Of a stretch of 64,000 nucleotides of DNA, positions 45,022-53,806 are shown one piece after another. Source of the DNA: Allobosea sp. LC85 (GTDB lineage: Bacteria; Pseudomonadota; Alphaproteobacteria; Rhizobiales; Beijerinckiaceae); the NCBI RefSeq assembly GCF_000735605.1, contig NZ_JPKG01000044.1:1-64000 (forward strand), in the 5' to 3' direction. The position numbers and the translations under genes were made by a program. The notes under the pieces were generated by a model. The model had not been told where the DNA came from. It saw nothing but the letters and a program-made list of their open reading frames with translations, and did not search any database. The first letter of the stretch is position 1. Every line of letters begins with the position of its first letter.

Positions 45022-45098
45022 CCGGGATCCATACCTGAATCCCTGTTCGAGACGTTTTGGCATGGATCCCGGATCGGCGCAGTCAGCGCCGATCCGGG
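45022..45098 (-). repeat. Intergenic inverted-repeat element between dppA- and dppB-type genes
   Basis: Two overlapping stems: an 11-bp inverted repeat CCGGGATCCAT/ATGGATCCCGG (45022-45032/45062-45072), and a 13-bp perfect hairpin CCCGGATCGGCGC/GCGCCGATCCGGG (45068-45080/45086-45098). Bases 45068-45072 are used by both, so they cannot form fully at once. Lying directly after the binding-protein gene, the element could stabilise its mRNA and lower permease expression. Confidence 0.75.
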
Positions 45099-45131
45099 AA
45101 GACGCGTCGCTCGATCGGAGCGGAGAGCGTG

Positions 45132-46661
45132 TTACTTCCAGCTCATTTCCCAGAAGCGGACGAGCTCGTCTGGATAGGCCTTGAAGGTCAGATCCTTGTT
45201 CGCGACGTAGTAGACCGGCAGCGAATAGAGCGGCGCGGCATAGGCCTTGTCGGCGATGATCTTCAGCGCCTCCTTATAGGCCCCCTTGCGGACCTCCGGC
45301 GCGACCGAGTTGTTGCCCTTGTTCAGCAGGTCGCGGACCTGCGGATCGCGGGTGATGTCCTCGCTGCGGAAGGCGAAGTAGTTCGGTGTGTTGGCCGAGA
45401 CGTCATTGACCGAGAAGGAGCCCCAGGTTTGGTGCGTCAGCATCGCCTTGTTGGTGGCGATCAGCTCGCGCATCGCGGCGTATTGCAGGAAGCGCAAGTT
45501 GGTCTTGATGCCGACGGCCTGGAGATAGCCGATCAGCGCCTCGGTCTGGTTGCGCTCGCGATAGGCGACGATGTCGAGAGTGAGGTCCTTGACGCCAGCC
45601 TCGGCGAGCAGGGCCTTGGCCTTGGCGGGGTCGTAGGGATAGCGCGGGGCGCCCTCGTCCGTGCAGCCGAACTGCGAGGGGAAGCAGATCGTATTGATGA
45701 CGCGCGAGCCGTCGCCGACGATGTTCTTGACCATCGCTTCGCGGTCGATGGCGTGGATGATCGCCTTGCGGACGCGCTCGTCCTTGAGCGCCGGGGAGGG
45801 CGTGTTCTCGAGGATGTTCATCTGCATGAAGACGATGCGCATCGTCTCGCCGGAGACGACCTGCAGCGTCGGCACGGTCTTGAGCTGGTCGGCCTGATCC
45901 TTGGGGACGTGCATGATCAGGTCGCCGCCGCCCGACAGCATCTCGGCCATCTGGGTCTGGCGGTCGGGGATGAAGCGGATGTCGATCTTGCCGACCTTGG
46001 CCTGTGTCTTGGGCGAATCCTTGAAGTAGTCCTTGTTGGTCTCAAGCGTGATCGACTTGCCGGGGACGTAGTTCGTGACCTTGTAGGGGCCCGAGCCGAC
46101 CGGCTTCTCGTTCTGCCCCTTGGGGCCGACCTTCTCGTAATACTCGTTCGGATGGATCACGACCGGGCCGGCGAGATACTCGATCGCAGCCGGGAAGATC
46201 TCCTTGGTGGTCAGGCGGACCTTGTACTTGTCGAGCTTCTCGGCCTTCTCGATCCAGTTGACGTTGCCCTGGGTGACGACCTTGCTCTCGGGCTTGGCGA
46301 CGAAATTCAGGGTGTAGACCACGTCATCGGCGTCGAATTCCTCGCCGTTGTGGAACTTCACGCCTTCGCGGAGTTCGAATTCGATGGTCTTGTCGTCGAT
46401 CTGCTTCCAGCTCTTGGCGAGCTGGCCCTTGTATTCGTTGGTGACCGGGTCGCGATAGACCAGCGTGTCCCAGACATTGGCGCCGATGATGACGCCGATG
46501 CGGACGTTGTTGAAGAAGGGGTCGACGTTCTCAGGTGCCTGATCATAGGCGAAGCGGACGGTGTTGGCGGTCTTCTGGGCGAATGCCGGCGTGGCCGATC
46601 CCGCCGCGGCCAGAGCCGTCGAAGCCAGGGCCAACGCGATGGCCTTCGTGACAAATCTCAT
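45132..46661 (-). CDS. Peptide ABC transporter substrate-binding protein (DppA/OppA family)
   Basis: 509-aa family 5 solute-binding protein with a Sec signal peptide (about 1-28, ending TPAFAQ). Family segments include TNEYKGQLAKSWKQIDDKTIEFELREGVKFHNGEEFDADDVVYTL and VRKAIIHAIDREAMVKNI. It captures dipeptides, oligopeptides or similar ligands in the periplasm. ATG 46661 is preceded by GAGGGGAAG. First gene of the operon dppA-B-C-D-F-M20; divergent from a LysR gene 170 bp away. Confidence 0.93.
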   Translation of the reverse strand: MRFVTKAIALALASTALAAAGSATPAFAQKTANTVRFAYDQAPENVDPFFNNVRIGVIIGANVWDTLVYRDPVTNEYKGQLAKSWKQIDDKTIEFELREGVKFHNGEEFDADDVVYTLNFVAKPESKVVTQGNVNWIEKAEKLDKYKVRLTTKEIFPAAIEYLAGPVVIHPNEYYEKVGPKGQNEKPVGSGPYKVTNYVPGKSITLETNKDYFKDSPKTQAKVGKIDIRFIPDRQTQMAEMLSGGGDLIMHVPKDQADQLKTVPTLQVVSGETMRIVFMQMNILENTPSPALKDERVRKAIIHAIDREAMVKNIVGDGSRVINTICFPSQFGCTDEGAPRYPYDPAKAKALLAEAGVKDLTLDIVAYRERNQTEALIGYLQAVGIKTNLRFLQYAAMRELIATNKAMLTHQTWGSFSVNDVSANTPNYFAFRSEDITRDPQVRDLLNKGNNSVAPEVRKGAYKEALKIIADKAYAAPLYSLPVYYVANKDLTFKAYPDELVRFWEMSWK

Positions 46662-46831
46662 ACTTCTTCCCCTCGCAGCGTTGTCGCTCGTCTTGGTGGA
46701 GCCACGGGCGGCAACGGTCCATCCGTCGCTCTGCACGCAGTTTGAAATCTGCCTAAGGAAAGTGCTTGCCGCCATAAGAATGAATAGAAGGGATCGTTGC
46801 CGAATTGGCAACGCATCGCTAAAGCCCGAGC

Positions 46832-47803
46832 ATGCAAACTCCAGCCTTGCGATATTTCCTGGCCGTGGCGCGAACAGGTTCCGTCAGCGCTGCGGCGCAG
46901 CGTCTGCGCGTTGCCGGTTCGGCGGTCAGTCGGCAGATCGCCAATCTTGAAAAGGAACTTGGTGCCGGCCTGTTCGAGCGGCGCTCGCACGGGATGATCC
47001 TGACTCAGGCCGGCCAGACGCTTGCCGCCTATGCCCAGCGCCTGGAACTCGAGAGCGAGCAGATCGTCAATGAAATCCGCGAGTTGCGCAGCGCGAGCAA
47101 AGGCCTGATCCGCCTCGGCGTCACCGAGGGCTTTGCCGTCAGCTTCATCCCGGAAGTCATTTTCGCCTTCCGCAGGCGCCATCCCGATGTTGCCTTCGAC
47201 CTCAAGGTGATATCGCCCCAGGTCGTGACCGAGCATATCCGTACCGGTTCGATCGATATCGGCCTGACCTTCGTCCTGCAGCCTGAGCGTGGCGTCACGA
47301 TCAACTGGCAATGTGCGGCCCAGACCTATGCCTTCGTCGCGCCGCATCATCCGCTGGCGACCAAGACGCCGATCCATATCGAGGACATTTTCGCCCATCC
47401 GATCGCGGTGCTCGATGGCGAGGCGACGGTGCGCAGGATCGTCGATATCTACTTCTCGGCGCGGGGCCTGACTGTCGACCCGGTGCTGGTCTCGACCAAT
47501 GTCGCGAGCCTCAGACATCTCTGCAAACTCGGCGGCGCCGTGATGTTCGCCAGCAGCATTTCCTTCGGCGCCTCGGTCCGCGATGGCTCGGTGGTGGCGC
47601 TGCCGCTCAGGGATGGCGAGTTGCCGCCGCGCAGCCTGCAGGTGCAGACTATGTCGGGCCGCGTGCTGCCGCGGCTGGTGACGAACTTCATGGCGGTATT
47701 GATCGAGGAACTGCAGAACGCCGATGCCGTGGCTGCTGCGGCGACGCCGCGGGCAGGGCAGGCGGCTAAGCCTGCAGAAGCAAGGGAAGCACAGGGCGCA
47801 TGA
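46832..47803 (+). CDS. LysR family transcriptional regulator (peptide transporter locus)
   Basis: 323 aa. The HTH is [30 protein letters not shown], then a LysR effector domain from about residue 92 ([13 protein letters not shown]). Divergent from the peptide-transporter operon, which it probably regulates. The Ala/Glu-rich C-terminal tail is longer than usual, and its stop overlaps the start of a SNF2-like helicase gene (ATGA). Confidence 0.9.
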   Translation: MQTPALRYFLAVARTGSVSAAAQRLRVAGSAVSRQIANLEKELGAGLFERRSHGMILTQAGQTLAAYAQRLELESEQIVNEIRELRSASKGLIRLGVTEGFAVSFIPEVIFAFRRRHPDVAFDLKVISPQVVTEHIRTGSIDIGLTFVLQPERGVTINWQCAAQTYAFVAPHHPLATKTPIHIEDIFAHPIAVLDGEATVRRIVDIYFSARGLTVDPVLVSTNVASLRHLCKLGGAVMFASSISFGASVRDGSVVALPLRDGELPPRSLQVQTMSGRVLPRLVTNFMAVLIEELQNADAVAAAATPRAGQAAKPAEAREAQGA

Positions 47804-49239
47804 CGAAGCCGACCGGAAGAGGCGTGATCCCGTTGGAAGTCATGATCCCGCACCCGCACCAGCTTGTTGCGCGCGATGCGATCCTTTCGGCACGTGCGGC
47901 CGGCAAGCCGGGCTTCCTGCTCGGCGACCTGACCGGACTCGGCAAGACGCTTTCCGCCTGGCTCGCCGTTGCCGCGATGCCGGAGGACGAGGTTCTGGTG
48001 ATTTGCCCCAAGGGCGCGATCCCGCAATGGCGGCGCACCATCGTGCATGCCGGCCTGCCGCCGAAGAAACTCACGCTGATGAATTTCGAGCGGACGAAGT
48101 CGCTGCTTGCGCCCCCCGCCGACAGCAAGAAGCGCTCGACGCGGGCAAAGAACAACGAGCTCGCCAAACTCGGGACGCCGAAGCGGGTCTGGCCGATCGT
48201 CGTGATCGACGAGGCGCATCGCATCCGCAATCCGAACTCGCAGCAGGGATTGGTCTGCCGCCAGATGGCCGCGGCGGCCCGCTTCGCCATTTATATGAGC
48301 GCGACGGCGGGCCAGTCCCCGCACGAACTCTCCTATCTCGGATCGCTGCTAGCCCAGGCCGCCGGTGCTCCGAGCGCCGATCTCGACGGTTTTCGCGCGC
48401 TGATGAAGCGTCTGAAGATCGGCCGGGCCAAGGGGCGCTGGAAGAACTGGAGCTGGGAGTTGAACGAGGCCGACCGGAAGGTGATGTCTGACCTGCTTTA
48501 CCGCGGCGACAACGCGATCGGATTGCGCCGACGGCCGGAAGAGATCGCCGGCTGGCCAGAGGTGCAGCGCGAGCTGGCGCCGATTGCGTTGGATGCGCCG
48601 GCACGGCGACTCTACGACGCGACATGGCGCGAGTTCCGCCGCGAGCTGGGCCTGGCCGGCGGTTCGACGCGCAAGCCGGCGGGCTGGGCGGCCGATCTGC
48701 GCTTCCGCCAGAAGGCGAGTCTGCTGCGCATTCCAGGCACCGCCGATTTCGTCGAGGACCTGCTCGGCAATGACGAGCAGGTCGCGATCTCCGTCGCCTT
48801 TCTCGAGACCAGCGCGATGCTGACGGAGACGCTGCGCGGGCGCGGCTGGAAGGTCGGTGAGATCAATGGCGGGCATACCGGGCAGGTCAACGAAGAGACG
48901 CAGCTTGCCTTCCAGACCGGCGCGCTCGACGTCGTCGTCTTTACCGTGACCGAGTCGATCTCCCTGCATCGCGGCGAGATGCCCGGTGGCGAGCGCGAGC
49001 GGTCGCTTGTCGTCCACGACATGCGGCACAGCGCGATCCAGCTCCAGCAGATCGAAGGCCGCTGCCATCGCGACGGTCAGCACGCCACGATCTTCTATGC
49101 CTATGCCGAGGATACCGTGGAGGAGATGGTCGCGGCCACCGTCATCATTCGTATGGCGGCGATGGACGGAATGGCCGGCGATGACACGCAGATGCTGGAT
49201 GCGATCGCGACCCTCGTCGAGGAGCGTGCTGCCGCCTGA
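47800..49239 (+). CDS. SNF2-type DEAD/DEAH helicase-like ATPase
   Basis: 479 aa with superfamily 2 motifs: I GLGKT (46-50, [13 protein letters not shown]), Ia [18 protein letters not shown] (137-140), III SATAGQ (167-172) and [14 protein letters not shown] near the C-terminus. There is no accessory DNA-binding or nuclease domain, and the size is that of compact helicases seen mainly in phages and mobile elements. It is translationally coupled to the LysR gene, which is odd for a helicase. Function unknown. Confidence 0.85.
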   Translation: MTKPTGRGVIPLEVMIPHPHQLVARDAILSARAAGKPGFLLGDLTGLGKTLSAWLAVAAMPEDEVLVICPKGAIPQWRRTIVHAGLPPKKLTLMNFERTKSLLAPPADSKKRSTRAKNNELAKLGTPKRVWPIVVIDEAHRIRNPNSQQGLVCRQMAAAARFAIYMSATAGQSPHELSYLGSLLAQAAGAPSADLDGFRALMKRLKIGRAKGRWKNWSWELNEADRKVMSDLLYRGDNAIGLRRRPEEIAGWPEVQRELAPIALDAPARRLYDATWREFRRELGLAGGSTRKPAGWAADLRFRQKASLLRIPGTADFVEDLLGNDEQVAISVAFLETSAMLTETLRGRGWKVGEINGGHTGQVNEETQLAFQTGALDVVVFTVTESISLHRGEMPGGERERSLVVHDMRHSAIQLQQIEGRCHRDGQHATIFYAYAEDTVEEMVAATVIIRMAAMDGMAGDDTQMLDAIATLVEERAAA

Positions 49240-49257
49240 GTGCATTGCACCCGGATG

Positions 49258-49395
49258 TCACTGTTTGATGCTGCCCAGCAGGGAGTTGGTCAGGCCGACA
49301 ATGCCTGCCCATATCTCGCGGGTATAGGCGCCCTGATGAACGACCGCGTCAAAGCCAATGGCGATCACGGCGATAATCAATAGAATCCGGAACAT
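49258..49395 (-). CDS. Small membrane protein, 45 aa
   Basis: Begins FRILLIIAVIAIGFDAVVHQGAYTREIWAGIVGLTNSLLG and ends SIKQ: one hydrophobic helix (about residues 4-18) and a short amphipathic tail. AGGAGG with a six-base spacer before ATG 49395 is a near-ideal ribosome site. Longer in-frame starts add an Arg-rich segment that looks non-coding. I do not recognise a family. It converges with the helicase gene. Confidence 0.6.
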   Translation of the reverse strand: MFRILLIIAVIAIGFDAVVHQGAYTREIWAGIVGLTNSLLGSIKQ

Positions 49396-49556
49396 GTGAT
49401 CCTCCTGGCCGAACCCTTGTTCAGAACGCGGGCCAGACCGGTCTGTTCCGCAACGCAGCATGGCTCGCCGCCGTCGGGGGGCGTCCATCTGCAGGTTGAC
49501 CCCTGCATGGCGGCGGTGTCCCTTCGAGTTGCGTCAGGGATCGGTGAGGAAGCGGC

Positions 49557-50318
49557 ATGTTCGAGGATCTGCAGGGTAAGCGCGTGCTGGTGACCGGAGC
49601 GTCTTCAGGGCTCGGCGAACATTTCGCCCGGCTTCTCGCGGCGCGGGGGGCACAGGTCGTCGCCGCTGCGCGCCGCCTCGACCGGTTGTCCGAGCTGGCT
49701 CGCTCCTGCGCTGGATTACAGGGCAAGGTGACACCGCTGGCGCTCGACATCGGATCGATCGCCGCGATCGAGACCGGCATCCTGGAAGCACGCGCCGTAA
49801 TGGGTGGCCTCGATCTGCTGGTCAACAATGCCGGCGTTGCCGATCCCGAGCGCGCGCTGAGCCTGAGTGAGGCGCAATGGGATGCGCATCTCGACATCAA
49901 TCTCAAGGGCTGTTTCTTCGCCGCGCAGGCGGCGGCGCGATTGATGGCCGAGCAGGAGAGCGGCGGCGCCATCGTCAACATCGCCTCGATCCTCGGCGAG
50001 CGTGTGGCACTCAGCGTCGCGCCCTATGCGATCTCGAAGGCCGGACTGGTCCAGATGACCAAGGCGTTGGCGCTGGAATGGGCGCGCCACAAGATCAGGG
50101 TGAACGCGCTGGCGCCGGGCTATGTCGTCACCGATCTCAATCGCGACTTCTTCGAGACCGATGAGGGCAAGGCCCTGATCAAGCGCATCCCGATGCGCCG
50201 CGCCGCCGACCTCGCTGATCTCGACGGCCCGTTCCTGCTGCTGTGCTCCGACGCAGCCCGCTTCATGACCGGCTCGGTCGTCGCCGTCGATGGCGGCCAT
50301 CTGGTTAGTGGGCTGTAG
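49557..50318 (+). CDS. SDR family NAD(P)-dependent oxidoreductase
   Basis: 253-aa classical short-chain dehydrogenase: TGASSGLG nucleotide-binding motif, NNAG at about residue 90, catalytic Ser in NIASILGE, YAISK (Tyr/Lys) and the C-terminal TGSVVAVDGGHL. Substrate unknown. It ends inside the 3' end of the convergent allantoinase gene (14-bp overlap). Confidence 0.9.
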   Translation: MFEDLQGKRVLVTGASSGLGEHFARLLAARGAQVVAAARRLDRLSELARSCAGLQGKVTPLALDIGSIAAIETGILEARAVMGGLDLLVNNAGVADPERALSLSEAQWDAHLDINLKGCFFAAQAAARLMAEQESGGAIVNIASILGERVALSVAPYAISKAGLVQMTKALALEWARHKIRVNALAPGYVVTDLNRDFFETDEGKALIKRIPMRRAADLADLDGPFLLLCSDAARFMTGSVVAVDGGHLVSGL

Positions 50319-51747
50319 GGCCCTCAGCCGCCGGCAACAGATCCCGCAACCGCAGCAGCGCGATCTTCTCCACCTGGACCAGCGCGGTCAGGAATTCCTG
50401 CTCCGGCGTGCTCTTCAGGCGCTCCTCGAAGGCGGCGGCGATTTCGTTCTTCATGAGCCCCTTGACTGCGATGATGAAGGGTATGCCGAAGCGGGCCTTG
50501 TAGGCCTCGTTCAACGCGGTAAAGCGCGCGCGCTCGTCGCTGGTCAGGCGGTCGAGGCCGGCCGAGGCCTGTTCGAAAGTGGATTCCGGCGTCAGTTCCT
50601 TCGCGGCGGCGAGCTTCCCGGCGAGATCGGGATGGGCGAGGAGGAGTGCACGTTGCTGGTCGCGCGAACAGGAGCGCATCGCCTTCGCCATTGCTGTGTG
50701 CAGGCCTTCCGCGCTGTCCTCATGGGGTGAGAGACCGGCGTCAAAGGTTGCTTCGGCTATCCAGGGCGAGTGTTCCCAGACCCGGCCAAAGACCTCGACG
50801 AAAAGGGCTTTCGGGAGCTTTGAGGGCTGGTAGCCCCCTGACGGCGGATGCTGCCTGATCCAGTGGCGGGCGATATCGATCCGGGTCGCGACCCAGACTC
50901 GGTCATGGCTGCGGACATAATCGAGGAAACGGGCCAGCGCCGCGGCGCGCCCCGGGCGGCCGACCAGCCGGCAATGCAGCCCGATCGACAGCATCTTCGG
51001 CGCCTCATCACCCTCCGCATAGAGGGTGTCGAAGGAATCCTTGAGATAGGTGAAGAATTGCTCGCCGGTGTTGAAGCCCTGCGGCGTGGCGAAGCGCATG
51101 TCGTTGGCGTCGAGCGTATAGGGCACCGTGAGCTGCGGGCCCTTAGGTCCGGTGATCCAGTAGGGCAGTTCGTCAGCGTAGGCGTCGGCGGTGTAGAGGA
51201 AGCCGCCTTCCTCCATCATCAGCGGTGTCGTGTTCTCGGATGAACGTCCCTGGTAGAAACCGAGTGGCCTTTCGCCGGTGAGGTCGCGCTGGATGCGGAT
51301 CGCCTCATGGATATCGGCGCGCTCCTGTTCGGCGGGGAGGCTGCGATAGTCGATCCATTTCAGCCCATGGGTGGCGATTTCCCAGCCGGCCTCCTTCATC
51401 GATGTGACGATCTCGGGATAGCGCGCCAGCGCACTCGCAACGGCGAACACCGTCACCGGCAGATGGCGTTCGGTGAACATGCGCCAGAGTCGCCAGTAGC
51501 CGGCACGCGAGCCGTATTCGTAGATCGACTCCATGTTCATGTGGCGCTGGCCGGGCCAGGGAGCGGCGCCGACGATCTCGGAGAGGAAGGCCTCCGAGGC
51601 CGCGTCGCCATGCAGAACGCAGTTCTCGCCACCTTCCTCGTAATTGATCACGAACTGCACGGCGATGCGGGCATTGCCCGGCCAATGCGGATGTGGGGCA
51701 TTTCGGCCATAGCCGACGAGGTCGCGGGGGTAGGTGTGGTCGCTCAT
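50305..51747 (-). CDS. puuE: Bifunctional allantoinase PuuE / OHCU decarboxylase UraD fusion
   Basis: 480 aa. Residues about 1-310 are a polysaccharide-deacetylase-like, metal-independent allantoinase: NYEEGGENCVLHGD, GWEIATHGLKWIDY and IGLHCRLVGRPGR. Residues about 315-470 are 2-oxo-4-hydroxy-4-carboxy-5-ureidoimidazoline decarboxylase, with AHPDLAGK (catalytic His372) and LNEAYKARFGIPFIIAVKG. The two domains act on consecutive intermediates: OHCU to S-allantoin, then allantoin to allantoate. ATG 51747 gives the usual PuuE N-terminus SDHTYPRDLVGYG. The uraH gene is upstream on the same strand. Confidence 0.93.
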   Translation of the reverse strand: MSDHTYPRDLVGYGRNAPHPHWPGNARIAVQFVINYEEGGENCVLHGDAASEAFLSEIVGAAPWPGQRHMNMESIYEYGSRAGYWRLWRMFTERHLPVTVFAVASALARYPEIVTSMKEAGWEIATHGLKWIDYRSLPAEQERADIHEAIRIQRDLTGERPLGFYQGRSSENTTPLMMEEGGFLYTADAYADELPYWITGPKGPQLTVPYTLDANDMRFATPQGFNTGEQFFTYLKDSFDTLYAEGDEAPKMLSIGLHCRLVGRPGRAAALARFLDYVRSHDRVWVATRIDIARHWIRQHPPSGGYQPSKLPKALFVEVFGRVWEHSPWIAEATFDAGLSPHEDSAEGLHTAMAKAMRSCSRDQQRALLLAHPDLAGKLAAAKELTPESTFEQASAGLDRLTSDERARFTALNEAYKARFGIPFIIAVKGLMKNEIAAAFEERLKSTPEQEFLTALVQVEKIALLRLRDLLPAAEGPTAH

Positions 51748-51830
51748 GGCTGATGCTCGCGAGGGTGAATTTGACTTGGCGGGAGAGCGCCGGGATCTGG
51801 TCCGGGCGGCGATGTCTAGCCTTCTGTGTT

Positions 51831-51879
51831 GCATCGGCTTTCCCGAAAACCGCAATCCACTTTTCGGGCCGATGCTTTA
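51831..51879. repeat. Dispersed repeat, locus 4 (second hairpin only)
   Basis: Only the GCATCGGC...GCCGATGC hairpin (51831-51875) with the inner CCCGAAAA/TTTTCGGG stem is present, preceded by the characteristic CTTCTGTGTT. The first hairpin is missing; CTAG and a GATC nearby may be remnants. The minus-strand TTAAAGC edge supplies the uraH stop codon. Confidence 0.88.
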
Positions 51880-52233
51880 ACTTCCGCGATAGGTCGAGTA
51901 GCTCCAGGGCGAGGCCAGGAGCGGAACATGATAATGGCCATCCGCGTCAGCGATGCCAAAGCGGATCGGCACGGCATCGAGGAAAGCGGGCTCCGGCATG
52001 GTGGTGCCGAGCGAACGAAAATAGGCGCCGAGCGCGAATGTCAGTTCGTAGGTGCCGGGTTGGAGGGCCTCTCCGGTGAGCAAGGGCTGGTCGGTGCGTC
52101 CGTCGGCATTGGTCGTCGTCTCGAGGATGCGCTCGCGCTTGCCATCGGATGTCAGGCGATCGAGCGCGAGCGTCAGTCCCGCGGCGGGCCTGCCATTGAC
52201 CGTGTCGAGCACATGCGTCGAGAGACGTCCCAT
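51877..52233 (-). CDS. uraH: 5-Hydroxyisourate hydrolase UraH (transthyretin-like)
   Basis: 118 aa. Converts 5-hydroxyisourate to OHCU, the step between urate oxidation and Ura[14 protein letters not shown] at the N-terminus holds the catalytic His, RTDQPLL follows, and the C-terminus is the diagnostic YRGS tetrapeptide after [15 protein letters not shown]. The TAA stop is part of the dispersed repeat. Same strand as puuE-uraD, with 129 bp between; divergent from puuD. Confidence 0.95.
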   Translation of the reverse strand: MGRLSTHVLDTVNGRPAAGLTLALDRLTSDGKRERILETTTNADGRTDQPLLTGEALQPGTYELTFALGAYFRSLGTTMPEPAFLDAVPIRFGIADADGHYHVPLLASPWSYSTYRGS

Positions 52234-52404
52234 CCCTGCGGATCCTCTGAAAATGCGCCGGCCGAACCGCTGATGTTGTGTGCTGTTCGTGGCGAAGCTT
52301 GCGTTCGGAAAAAGGCCAACCCTAGTCTGGACGCATCATGAAGGTTCCATCCCGGATTCGGCCCTGTCAATCAATTGCGCGCCCGGCGGGAGAGGGGCTT
52401 TCGC

Positions 52405-53640
52405 ATGCTTGACGCCTATCTGCTCGAATGGGGCGGCATGCTGCTGCGCTGGCTGCATGTGATCACGGCGGTTGCCTGGATCGGCGCATCCTTCTTCTTC
52501 ATCCATCTCGACGCGTCCTTGCGGCCCGGCGCCGATATTCCGGCGGGTGAGGGGGGGCGTGCCTGGCAAGTGCATGGCGGCGGTTTCTACGAGATGCGCA
52601 AATATCTGGTCGCCCCGCCGCGCATGCCGGAGGAGCTGACCTGGCATAAGTGGCAGAGCTACTGGACCTGGATCTCGGGGTTCTTCCTGCTGGTCTGGGT
52701 CTATTACGCTCAGTCGGAGCTCTATCTGATCGACCCGGCGGTCATGGCGCTGTCCCCCTTCGCGGCCGGCGCAATTGGCATCGCCGCGCTGGCGCTGGGC
52801 TGGCTGTTCTATGACTGGCTCTGCAAGTCGCCGCTGGGCAAGAACGAGGCCGTGCTCGGGCTGCTCGGCTTCGGTTACGTCATTGCCGCATCCTACGCCT
52901 TCAGCCAGGTCTTCTCCGGGCGTGGCGCGCTGATCCATACCGGTGCGCTGATGGCGACGATCATGACCGCCAATGTCTTCTTCATCATCATGCCGAACCA
53001 GCGGAAGGTCATCGCCGCGCTGACGGCAGGCGAGAAACCCGATCCGCGGCTCGGCAAGCAGGCCAAGCAACGCTCGACGCACAACAATTACATCACCCTG
53101 CCGGTGCTGTTCCTGATGCTGTCGAACCACTATCCCGTCACCTACGCGAGTTCGGCGATCATCCCGGCCCTGGTGGCGCTGATCATCATCGCGGGCGCGC
53201 TGATCCGGCATTTTTACAATGTCCGCCACGCCGATCACGCCAGATCGCCGTGGTGGACCTGGGCCGTTGCGCTGGTTGCGCTCTGGCTCGCCTTCTGGCT
53301 GGCTATGGCATCGTCGCCGGGCGGGCGCGAGCGGCTCGGACTGAGGGCCATCGAGCCGGGCAGGCCGGCACTTCTGGCGGGGATGAACCTGCCGCCGGCC
53401 GAGGTGGCGAACATCGTGACGGGGCGCTGTGCCATGTGTCATGCGCCGGAACCGTCCTGGCCGGGTATCCAGATCGCGCCCAAGGGGATCTGGCTGCATG
53501 AGCCGGAGCGGATCGCCGTTCAGGCCCGCGCCATTCGGACGCAGGCGGTGATGACCCATGCCATGCCGCCCAATAACCTGACCGGCATGACGGAGGCGGA
53601 GAGGCGTACGCTCGGAGCCTGGCTCGCCGCGCAGCGCTGA
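52405..53640 (+). CDS. puuD: Membrane urate oxidase PuuD with cytochrome c domain
   Basis: 411-aa inner-membrane protein that oxidises urate to 5-hydroxyisourate. About eight transmembrane helices (DUF989 region, residues 1-300) with conserved HVITAVAWIGASFFFIHLD and SYWTWISGFF, then a periplasmic-type cytochrome c domain with the heme motif CAMCH (342-346) and a downstream Met (AMPPNN). ATG 52405 is preceded by GGGAGAGGGG. Divergent from uraH, making a compact urate-degradation locus. Confidence 0.93.
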   Translation: MLDAYLLEWGGMLLRWLHVITAVAWIGASFFFIHLDASLRPGADIPAGEGGRAWQVHGGGFYEMRKYLVAPPRMPEELTWHKWQSYWTWISGFFLLVWVYYAQSELYLIDPAVMALSPFAAGAIGIAALALGWLFYDWLCKSPLGKNEAVLGLLGFGYVIAASYAFSQVFSGRGALIHTGALMATIMTANVFFIIMPNQRKVIAALTAGEKPDPRLGKQAKQRSTHNNYITLPVLFLMLSNHYPVTYASSAIIPALVALIIIAGALIRHFYNVRHADHARSPWWTWAVALVALWLAFWLAMASSPGGRERLGLRAIEPGRPALLAGMNLPPAEVANIVTGRCAMCHAPEPSWPGIQIAPKGIWLHEPERIAVQARAIRTQAVMTHAMPPNNLTGMTEAERRTLGAWLAAQR

Positions 53641-53691
53641 CGCACCGGGCTTTCCAAAGCGTTCAGCCTGTTTCCGCCAACGCACGAAAAT

Positions 53692-53716
53692 GTGAACCCA
53701 TTCAGTTTCGGTTCAC
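53692..53716. promoter_or_regulatory. Inverted repeat upstream of the YfhO-like gene
   Basis: GTGAACC (53692-53698) and GGTTCAC (53710-53716) form a perfect 7-bp inverted repeat with an 11-bp spacer, 91 bp before the GTG start at 53807. It could bind a dimeric regulator. Single copy in the window. Confidence 0.4.
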
Positions 53717-53806
53717 GTGGGTCTTGTCAAGGTCAGCAATACTGACAGGGCTGGAAGAAGGTTCCCACACCGGGGCCGTCCGTGCCGGGGGACCTTGGGG
53801 GTCCAG

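Noticed and set aside
51781-51830. Missing first hairpin at repeat locus 4
   Set aside because: A GC-rich imperfect stem is present, but it shares no sequence with the other first hairpins, so I call only the second hairpin there.
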